NCBI RefSeq assembly: GCF_002042975.1
Contig: NW_018150181.1
Coordinates: 33,901 to 97,900 of the forward strand
Reading direction: 5' to 3'
Origin: Orbicella faveolata
Lineage: Eukaryota > Cnidaria > Anthozoa > Scleractinia > Merulinidae
DNA: 64,000 nucleotides
The notes under the pieces were generated by a model, which saw only the letters and a list, made by a program, of their open reading frames with translations, was not told the origin of the DNA and made no database searches. The number at the start of each line of letters is the position of its first letter. Within the stretch, counting starts at the first letter, position 1. Shown one piece after another: positions 9,834 through 21,000 of this stretch. Both the position numbers and the translations under genes were made by a program.

Positions 9834-12589
9834 TGTGGTGTCGGCTGGCCCCTCTATTATAATTCGAACTGGCCTGGTTTGGAGAATTCGTACTGAGCGC
9901 GCGCAATTCCTCCCGGAGACGTGGTTCTCATCAAAGGAAGGAAATTCGGCACGAGTCGATTAATAGTGGTTAAATTTCTAAGGAAAAAGTCAACGGAATT
10001 TGCAAAAACTGATCAAATCCCTAGTTTAATAAATTAGTTACCTAAAGAAACTAGAAAAACTGGGAAACAATTATTAAAAGGTTTCACACGCTGGCTAATA
10101 CCAAAAAGAAACAACTCAAATTGAGTGTTCGCTAATTGCTGTTGAATCGTTTCGATTGCAGACTTCAATCTTCTCCATTATAATGGAATAAAACATCAAA
10201 ATTGTAAGTATGGACCAAAAACAAAATACAAGCATATCTGTTTGTCTCGTCAATTCGCATAATTTAAAATAATTTTCTGGATGAAAAAGAACTATGGTTA
10301 AAGAACCTCGATGTAATGCCATTTTCAGTTTATACGTTGAAGGTCGTAGTTTTTCTGCGCTTTACAAAATTCCCCAGGGAGTAATTTTAGTATTTTTCGT
10401 TTGAAATGAATTACGGATAGACGAATGTATTCTTTTCGTCTCTAAACTGTTTCAGTTCAGTTCCAAGACTTCTCTCCGCTTAACAAGGAAACGAGGTTGT
10501 CGGTTCAATCATGTTGTTTTAACTGCCGCTGACCATGCGGACTCGGCCTCGTCGTGTTCTAATAACAAGTCTTTAATCGTTCCGTGAACAGGATTCACCC
10601 GCAGAATAAGGCGTGTGTTAAATCTCCTGTAAGCTATAGTTAGTTCATTGTAATTTTAAATGCGCAAGACGGACTGGTTGATAAAATTTATTGTCAACCG
10701 AAAATATGACTTGGCACGATGTCCAATATATTGCTTATAAACGTAAAGAGAATTTTAATTCTTTGTAAAGCAAGAACACAATATCTAATCGTTTGTTCAT
10801 TTTACAAGCATGAAATGAATAGAATATATGTACAAAGTAAATGAATATTTTCTCTGCTAGAAGAAATGTGTGATTTACTACTGATTCCTTTTTTTGAGAA
10901 ATTAAGTGCACTTACAGTAAAGCGCGAAAATTTCGGACGTCTTTAATTTTGAAGAAAAATTCCGACAATTAACCCGGCCGAAATTTTTTTGCAGTCCGAA
11001 ATTTTAAACCATAAAACAATTTTATTCTCAAGATCTCCTGCCAAGACTTTTTGGTGTGTTTTCTTGTGGACTGGTAGTACAGGGAAAAGCCGGGAGACCG
11101 CTTAATATTCTTCGACGATTCTTATATTAATAACTTTTGCCATCCCGAAATGTCCCTAAGACCCTTAATATGTTTTTCGGTAATCAAAATAAATTTTTAA
11201 CTTTTTTAAACAATTGAAAATTAATTTTTAACTCGGATTAAAACAATGCTAATTCATTTCTTAGGATTTCTTTTAAGGAAAATAAAATAAACCGTTAGCC
11301 GTATAAAAGCCAAAATCAGAAAATATTAACCGTTAGCCGTAAAGGCGACTACCCCATTGAGGCCCTGCACGATTTTTAGGTATATGTAGTGCGTGCATTG
11401 CACTGTACTCAAGAGTGGTTTTCAATAAACCGTCTTGAATGACGTTAGGATATCATTAACAGCATACACGTCTATGCATACATGGAAGATTAAATGGCAT
11501 GTTACGAATTTATTTATATATGCCTTCAATGTTTGTATTAAAAAAGGTTTCAATTTGAGTTTGCCCCTTTTAACATCGTCAGTAGAGAGAACAATTTCCT
11601 CTCAATTTTGTACTTGGCCTTCTCATCATAATTAGCTTTCGACAGATCACTTTGATTCTATTGATTCCGCCCAGGGACATTTTAATTCAGCTCTCAGTTT
11701 TAACAGTAGAATTGAGTTAATCCTGATCGAACATTTGTTTGACAGCAAGTGTCAATTTTTGTTTTTTAATTTTGGCTGTTTGATTACGATATACATGTCT
11801 TTTCTCCCGTCACAATAGCATTGAGATTTAGTGCAACACAACCTGTCAAACCAAGCGAAGGCCTTCGAGTCTAGTTTTGCGGGATGATCGTACGAACTTT
11901 AATAACCTGGCCAAACATAATCTGCTTATATGCAAAGATGGCACATTTACTACCATTTGTAATTACTTCAGCTTGCAACACGCTTATTCTGTTATTAAAA
12001 ACAGTCATATCATTTCAAAACACTTACAAAACCTTCCCACAGGTGTTGACTCAAGTTTATAACTCACGCCCACGAAGAAATTTTTGAACTGTTCATTGTT
12101 AGCCTGCGTAGCCGGCGAGAATTCGCGCGAGTGCTTTTGTTTTGTCGGCCAAGTCACGAGTTGATTGCGAAATTCCTCACGGAAATAGAATTTTATTTCC
12201 TCGGAGAAATAAATCAGTGCCTCCGACGCCAAAAAACACTCGTTCGCGAATCCCGCCAGCTACGCTCGTCAGTCCATTGGACAATTGCGTGTATCATACT
12301 CTTGGTTTAATTTAATTTGATGACAATGCTATTTGTAATTAACTACCCAAGTATCCAGTGTACATTTGTGGTGTCTGTTTGCTTTGGACGCCTTCTGTTC
12401 CGTCGCTCACATTGAAAAGGTATTATTTTGCCAGTGTAAATTCCATTAGCACCTCGAGGCATCGCTACTGTTCGACTCGCAATGTGGATTAGCATAGTTC
12501 TGTTTTAAACTGTCTGCGTGTTGGTGACCTTGGTAGACAAAAACAGGACACTTCGCCTCGCTGAACGCACCAGATACCACTGCATAACC
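9834..12589. other. Intergenic region between FBXW2 and the GPR158-like gene
   Basis: No supported gene. It contains a poly(A) signal candidate for FBXW2 at 10028-10033, a 13-base cDNA-adapter-like word at 9943-9955, two copies of 'ccgttagccgta' near 11290-11345 and a small inverted-repeat element at about 12102-12268. Confidence 0.4.
12102..12268. mobile_element. Small inverted-repeat element (MITE)
   Basis: The left end 'gcctgcgtagccggcgagaa' is matched in inverted orientation by 'tcccgccagctacgctcgtc' at the right. About 167 bases, GC-rich ends, no coding potential. No clear target-site duplication was found. Confidence 0.45.
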
Positions 12590-15500
12590 ATGGCTGGTGT
12601 CTTCATCTTGATTTATGCGTTCGTGGTATTTCCACGTGTTCTTTACAGCGTCGCAGCAAATGATTTTCGTGTCCCAGACGATCCGTCAGTGCAGAATCCA
12701 GATCGTCCGCCTGTGAAGGACGATCGCGCCGGAGTGTTCACCATGACGGCACGGGAGGCATTGCAGGCCATCGAAGAAGTCCACAATGGCACCGTCGACT
12801 GCAAAACCATGCTGGCGGAAAGAAGCTTGAAGCTTCTGTTTTTAAAATATGAGAACAGTGTTTACACAGCCCAAGCGAACCTCGCCATTCGAACAGCTAA
12901 TTTAATCTCGGATTTGCTCCCGACCGGCTCCGCCAAGAGGTTGAATATTTCCGGTGAGCCAGTGTTGAAGTCGCACGAGGAAGTCCTTTACGCCATAGTT
13001 AGAAACAATCTCGAAAACGATCCACTTATCGTGGGATCGGCGATTATTTTCGACAACAACAGCTTTGTAAACAACTCGTTTTATGCGCCGTACGCTTACC
13101 GGAACTCAAACGACTCGTTTATCAAAGTCACAGATTTGTCCGCAACGTGGAGTTACCTCCACGAGGCCTTCGTGAGGCTGATGCGGAATAAATCCCACGA
13201 GAGACCTTTTCCAACACGAACCACGTACTTTTATCCGCGGAAAAATGGCTCTTACGTACAACAGCGACTGCAACTCACGCATGAGTTTGTGGAATTAATA
13301 GACGGCTTATGGAGCAGGCCTTACTTTGAGTGCACCACGGCCAGGGCATGGGTCATCACATACACCTCACCTATACTGGGCAACTGGGACAAGAATGGAC
13401 CAATCTCCTTCATGTAAGTTGACGCGAAATCTCGTAGCTTTGTTGTGACTGGGTTGTTTTCCAAACTATATTCAAGACAAAACTTGATTTTTGAAGGAAG
13501 GAACTTGAGTATGTTCAAGGGTTAGAGTTAGGGATATGTGTCCCTTTTCGCCTTTTCGAAGCCTTTTTATAAAGGACACAGAGGAAATCTGTCAAGGTGA
13601 CGTTTTAAACACCAATTTGTCTTTTGACCATAATAACCTGTTTTCAAATTTGGTAAGTTTGAGCTAGAAAATCTAAGTTTCAAATCCTTTTTTAGCTCCT
13701 CTCGCTTCATATGGAAGCAAACATTTTCACTGCTAAAAGGAATCAACATGGGAATTCTCTTTACTGCTCGTAGCACGCCCCTTTTTCTGCCAGTAAGAGG
13801 AATTTGATTTATGCAGTCAATTCGGTTTGGAATATACGCGCAGGTCTTTCCCTTAAGACCTATTCACATGTATTCACGCTTTAAAAGGTTTCATTTTGCG
13901 CTTCAAATGGAAGGAAATTTTCAAATAATGCGTCAAAGAAAAAGTAGTGCAGAAGGAACAAGGATGGAATGTAACGTAAATTTGTCATCCCTTCGTGACA
14001 ATTTTAAGCCGTTGTGTGACAGTCACGCAAGCATGGGAAATCAGTTGTCTGTGTAATTTTCTCTTTGCAGGGGTATGACGACAATTGACATTGCCCTCAC
14101 GAACGTGGACATTAACCAGTGCGATAAGGAGTCTGGCGGCCAGTTCCAGTTCGAGATATTCGCCGGGACTCATCGCTGTAAAAATGAAACCACCCAGGTA
14201 AGATAAGTTATGGGAATTACGGTCCCATCCACACTGCGCCGAAGAAATTTGAAAACGCAGCTTTATTTCTACGGTTACCAGTAAATTGCATTGGACGCGC
14301 GGTAGCCTAATGATTAGCGCCCGAGCGGTCTGGGTTCGAGCCCTGGCTGGGGTCATTGTGTTGTGTTCTGGGGCGAGACTTCAGAGCGGAAAAACGTAAT
14401 AAGCATGCGCGAGTTTTGGCTGCGCGCCAGTCCCCAAGGTTGAAAAAAATGGGAGGAATTTAGTCGATTGTGTAAACAAAAAAAGCTACGAACTTAATAG
14501 GCTTTCCCAATTTTCTCGGTAAGCAGCAACATTTTAACGTAACTAATGGAAAGCTGGTGTATTGTTCTCGTAGGGAATCAATTTTTTCTGGACAAAATCA
14601 ACCTATTTTCCCGCGGTATACAAGAAAATTCGATGCGAAGACATTTTTTTCCACAAACTCCCTTTACATATTGCATCCATATAAGCAACCTATTGAATAT
14701 ATAAGCACGAAAGCAGGGGGAAACTTGTTTTCTTAACAGTGAAATGCCGAAAAAAATTTCATGCTTGCCCAAGTATAAATAAATCAACCGAGTGACATCC
14801 TCGCGTACCCTATTACAGTCCTTCTCTCTTTCCAACCATTGCGAACCTCTGCAGCTTGCAATATTACCTGAGCCCGCAAGTAGGGCAAGGGATGCGCAGA
14901 AAGCTGCGCAGTTCGTTTTTCCGCTCTGAAGGGCGAGACACTTTACTCTCACAGTGCTTCTTTCCACCCAAGTTTATAAATGGGTACCGGTGAATTGTAA
15001 TGCTAGGGGTAGCCCTGTGATGGACTAGCATCCCATCCAGGGGAGCAGAAATACTCCTAGTCGCTTTATGCTTGGGGAATAAACAACTGTCTGATGGGCT
15101 ATCAAGCACTTGTTTCTGATCTTGCTTGGACGTAGAAGTTAGTGAAACCACTTTGCTCTCATTTTCTTGGCATGCGTCAATTACACATTCGTTTTTGTCA
15201 AAATTCTGGCCAGATTGAAAGTGCACGGCGTGCTCAAACTGCATTGCTAACCTAGCTAAAACATGATATAACTACATTTTATTGTTTTATCATTGTAGTG
15301 CAAATTTGTCAGTGGACTCGGGTTTAGAGCTGGTTCATACAGATGTGTCTGTAAGCCTGGGTACTACTTTCCCAATGTCACAGCTCAGAATAACTATTTC
15401 AACGGATCTGTCATCGAGTCTGCAGCCGCTGACACTAGTAACAGCTATCACTCGAACCCAGATTCCTTTCAATGCCGCCAGTGCCAGCCTGGTTGTGACG

Positions 15501-17955
15501 CATGCGTGGATGATTCGCCGTGCATTGTGACGTTGAACTGGCCTCTGAGGAAAGCTCTAATGGGTTTAACTGTAGTCACCATTATCGCCGCTATTGCTGT
15601 AATTGTCTTTATCGTCTACTTTCGAGATTTGAAGGTGAGGGAGTTGGCTTCGTGAAACAACCTCTTTCTCTGAGCCCATTATTCTTTGGCTCACCGCCAA
15701 TCCTGTCCAAAGAGCTCTCGTTAAATTTGATAAGGGACAGACCATTATTATTTTGAGTGGGGAGGGGTTGGACGGCTCCCCCCCCCCNGAAATTCCTGCA
15801 CAGCAAAAACTGCTGGAAAAAAAACAAAAAAACAAAAAAAAGAAACAATTGTGCCAGCGGAGCCATGGGAAAAAAAAGTACTTTCTACTATACTCCCCTC
15901 CTTCCATCCCCCTCAAAAAGTAATGGTCCGTCCCTAAAGAACTTTTCTTCTTTTCTTTTGACTCAGTATATTTCAGGAACCAATATTATCTATACAATGG
16001 TTCGAAGGCAACTTTTAAAAAGCAGCAACCTTGAATCTTGTAATTAGTGAACAACACCACGTCACAGACACGTGACAGAACGTATAGCACCACGTGATTT
16101 CTTTTTTTTATATATATTTATTTATTTGTGATTTCTTTGTGCTTATAGGTGGTGAAGACAGCGAGTCCTCATTTTCTTATCATCATATTGGTGGGATGTA
16201 TCTTGGAGTACGGCGAGGTTAGTTGAATTATGTGCTATTGTGAGACAAACGCCAAAGCAAATCACTCTGGCCAATCACAAAGGGCACATACAATCCAGTG
16301 AACCAATCAAAACACGAAACCACTACTTGTAACTGACGCAAGTCGTGGAAAAGCGTGTTCAAGCGAGTCACGATTAATTTTAGTTTTACCTCTGATTTGA
16401 TGATGAAGTGGCGCGAAATTTTAAAGCCAAACGCGTAATTCCTGGTCTGATATCCCTGTTTGGGTTGACTAGGAAGTTTTCTCTAGGGTTTTCTCTAGAT
16501 TTGGTAGATTAAACATTAAAAGTGCGTAAGAAATTCAATACTCCTTCTACGACAGCACTATACTTTGTTGAAGATTTTACTTGCTTTTGTTGTATTAACT
16601 GTACGAACACTAATTTTTATGATAAGTTAGCTTTTCTTTGCGAGAAAGTGGACTGTTTTTTAAACGTTTCACAAGTTGTGAGTGTGAATTCAGTGATGAT
16701 AATAAATTTTATTCCCTTGAGTTTGGAGAATGAAGATTCATAGTACTTTTGAAAAAAGAATGGTCAAAGTCTTGCCCAATCAACATTTTTAAACAGACAC
16801 AGTTCAGTTGTATATAAATCAAGAGTCATCTTCTCCATATACCGTTTTTGTTGCCTTCAGTCTATTCGTGACAATGTGTTCCTTTGTACTTATTTTCCTT
16901 TTAATCTTCACTGTAGATTCTTGTGGAATATCCCGAACCACAGGACACGTTATGTATCGTTCGTCTGTGGTTTCGCCATATTGGATTTGGGCTCGGTTTC
17001 ACTTCTCTTCTCCTCAAAACATGGAGGTGAGTTTCTTGAAGCCTGCGTGGCTGGCGTACAAAAGGGAAATGAGAAGAGAAATTTGAATTAATTTTCTTTT
17101 TTCGTCCGAATCACTTCTCCGATGATTTTCCAACTCAGAGCGCCGGGTTTCTGGCAGATCTGTTTCTAAGCAACATGACGTTTCGGGGCGATAAGATGAC
17201 AATATAACTTTCGGGTCGCACGTCAAATTTCTGTTGTTTTTGTTGAGTGGCAGATAAAACTAGACGAGCGCAGAGCGGGAATCCGATGTGTTCAATCATG
17301 AGAATTGGACGAAATTAAATCGTGTTACAATTAAATCAAAACTCTTACAAAACTTGCTGCCCATAAACCTCAGTTAAAGTTAAACTACTGTTAGATTTCG
17401 GTTAAACTTCGGTCAAACTTCGTTTCAACTTCGGCTAAACTTCGGTTAAACATCGGTTAAACTTTGATTAAACTTCGGTTAAACCTCGGTTAAACTTCGA
17501 TTAAACTTCGGTCACACGTTTCTACAAATCAAGCGACAACTGCTGCGAACAGATAAAGTTCCTGAAAATGTTAAATTGTTCTATCAAAGTGTAAGCGCCA
17601 TGGGTTTTCTTTTGCAGGATTTCCGTGATTTTCCGCGTAAAGTCTGCTCAGAAGATTAAACTGACTGACCGCCATCTTCTCCAGCGCCTCGCTCCTATTC
17701 TGTCGCTGTACATAGTTTACTTGCTGGCCTGGTCACTTGCGGGACCGAGTCACGTGACTGAGTCAACGATGCCAGGGGATCTCAAGTTTGATGAATGTTC
17801 TTTCGACTGGTGGGATCACGCAATCTTGATTTGTAAGTCTTTCAGTGTTATTGTGTATTGTACTGATTGTAGCCAAGGGAGTTAGGAGAGGAACCTAGGG
17901 AAGGGACATATGAACTCAATCAATCAATCAGTCAGTTAGTCAGTCAGTCAGTCAG

Positions 17956-18009
<54 letters not shown>

Positions 18010-21000
18010 NTTCCCTTGGTCTAAAAAGTGTTAAAATGTTACAAATGATTAATGAAAACGAGAGAAAAAAATCGGACATGTTGAAAATAAGAAAAAAAAA
18101 ATCTGACGTATTGAAAAGGAAATTTGAAATATTCAGAGCAACTGGATGTTTGAAGCGTATATAACCACTTTATCGTCCGTTAATCTATTCCTGACTCTTA
18201 TAGATGAAGCAGAAAAAAAATGTTCTTGTTATTTGGCTGTAATCAACCAGACGATGAATTCGGTTTTTCCTTCGAATTTTTCACCTGTTAGTTTTGTTCT
18301 AACAGCATAATTTTATTGCGCGTAAACAGCCTTCCTCATAGCTCTCTGCAACTTCTTGTTGTTTGTATGATAATGAAAGATAAAAAAACTGTTGATGGTT
18401 GAATTGTCTTTGACTAAATTGCTCAATCCATTATCTCATGGCACAATGTATTGGTTTTCTGCCGGAGCCAGTTATTAAGCAGAACACACCAGGTGGTTCG
18501 TCTATTTCTGACAGGCCATATGTTGTGGCAATGTTCACAATTCACTGCTTGAGGCAAACGCGAAAGCCCGCATTTGTGATATTGTGTTATGCGCTGACAC
18601 GGAAAGCCAGCCGAATGCTACGCTTTTTAGAATAGTGAAGGGCATTTAAAAGGCCGTATGGTGCAATCTTTCGTCGTTTTTTTTTTCTTTATTTTAAGTC
18701 TTTCACTTTTGTGCGTTGGTTACTGAAATGAAGGATCGCCACAAAATTAGCGAGGTAACCAAATGTAGTGCAAATTTATTTCTATCCCAAACCAGAAATA
18801 CTACTGAACAAGACCGACAAGTACAACAGGGTTCACCAAAGTATTGGCCCTTTCGTTGAAAATTGTCTTTACATTTTAATTCCACTAAGACATATTTAAA
18901 CGCCTAATAGAACTTAGAAATTAACAGTTAACTTAAGAGGGATAAATTTGTTATCATATTATATTTTATTTTATTGAACATACGGGTAATTGGCTTTTTT
19001 CCAGTCCTTTTTTGCGAAGAATGTGCCCCATAACAGACACTTTACTTTAATATATTTTTTTTAACAAAATAATGGCAACAACTGAAAATCTAAAAGTGTA
19101 AAGTTTAAGTTAGCCATGCTTAGCCTCCCTATTTTGTCTTTTTGTTTTTTCGGCAAGTTTCTAGCAGGCTTTGACTTTTTTTTTTCCAACACGGAAAACC
19201 TCACGTTCTCTGAAAAAGCTCTCTGAAACAAAATTTTAATCAGCTCTCAAGAGTGACGTTTGTTTGTCCAACGCTATGTTGCTTGCGTAAATCATTACCT
19301 CATTAACCACAATTGACGTCAGTGTGTACGTTAGTGGTAGAATCATGCTTCCACCTGCAGCAAAATTCCATCCTAAAATTTCTTTCATGAATTTAAACTT
19401 CCTATCGCCTTAAATGCAGGGTCAAAAAGTACCTTTGCAGTACCGTAGTTCAATGAGAGGCTATAAGTCTTGGAAGTTAAAGGGGAAAATCCGAAAGACA
19501 CCCCCTGGAAAAGCACTCCATTGTTGCACAATTGTTAATCTTAAGCATTAAACCAATAGCGTGATAGGTACAATAGAAGTGTCAGCTCTATTTGATGCTG
19601 TGATGGCCCGTTCCCATGGCGACGTCATTGAGTTATTACTCGTGTACATAGTCGCATATTAGAGTTCTTTCTAGAACTCTTATCGCACTGAGTGCATTTA
19701 AATCTCGTGTTTTATCCTTTAGTACAAGACAAGTGTCGTATTTGCTGTCTTCAATTTAAAAACGTTTTCACTTGCGGGATTGGTCAAAACGTGTCACGTG
19801 GCCAATTACGGAGATGAAGAATCCTATAACTTCCATTTTGCCCAATGCGGCTTGAGTAAAGTGTGCTTGGATTTTTTTTTTCCAAAATGAAGCTCTTCTC
19901 GCATAAAAAGCAATCAAACAATACTAAACGATCTTGGGTCAACTTTTTTTCAAGACCGAAAACTTTGAAAACTGTGTCCGCCGAATTTCATTTGCTTACT
20001 TCAACTTCATAATGACCAAGGAACATTTCTTTCCCGGTTTGCACCGATGCTTCGACAAAACACCACTGACAGAATGCAGATAGAAAAACAACAGAAACGA
20101 TTTCCCCGACCAAAAAATTATGAACAGACAGTTACAAGAAAAACACACTGTATTCGCGCGTTCCAGGCCCCCTATTTAACCCCATTCAAACGCCGAGCAG
20201 CTACACTTTATATGCGCCGTATATAGCGGGAAGATAAGCGCTCGGCCCAATCTCCGTCTGCCACGCAGGCCACCAAGTAGCTCCAGTGAATTATGGGTAG
20301 GCAAAACTGCTTCCTGTATCCCGTGGATAAAACTTGCCCTCGACCAAATTTAAAATTGCTGTTTGCTTATTCCTCAGGGCCTGAATTGAACAGTGGAGGA
20401 GAGTATATTACTGACATTTACCAGCCTATTCTCCTAGTGTTCTAAATTAGGTGCTGAAGGAAGTCGCGCAGTCTCTCTTTTGCTCTAAAATTCGTGGGGG
20501 ACGCAAATGAACAGAGGCGTGTGGCGAAGCCGCGAGCCGCGAACAGCGTAGACGTCGTTGACGTTCTTCCCCGCGGATTGGATTTTCGAGCAAAAGAGAG
20601 ACTGCTCGCTGTCTAGGGATGTGTCACAGTCCATAGGACAATATGACCAAATTATCTGAACTGATCTCCACGTTGTTCTAGTAACATCTAAGAGTTATTT
20701 TAGTAACTTATGATTTAAAGCATTTGATTTTTCTGAGGAGTAACCTCTCTTCACATTATCATTCATTGCAGGCTTTTTATTGGGGACCTCGCAGGACCTG
20801 ATATGATTTACCTTCTGGAGTTCTTTAGAGTGCAGCTCAGCGTGTCTGTGCTCCTAGGGCTCGTATTCGTTCCCAAGGTATGGACTCCTCTTTAGGGAGA
20901 GCCTGTGTTGTTTTATCTGTTAGAGTTCTTCTAGGTCGCCTATTCTTACCAAAGCTATTAGACTGCCGGTCTTTTCTCGAAATCAGACAGGAATTATGAG

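Noticed and set aside
12518-12589. Upstream in-frame Met for the receptor
   Set aside because: The added 24 residues are polar and would bury the signal peptide. The Met at 12590 has a better context and gives a typical N-terminus.
14578-15244. Two overlapping minus-strand open frames of 126-129 codons
   Set aside because: They cover the interior of the nested transposon and the SINE. No transposase motifs were seen.
17920-18010. Tetramer array considered as a CRISPR-like or regulatory array
   Set aside because: It is a simple microsatellite without spacers, in a eukaryotic intron.
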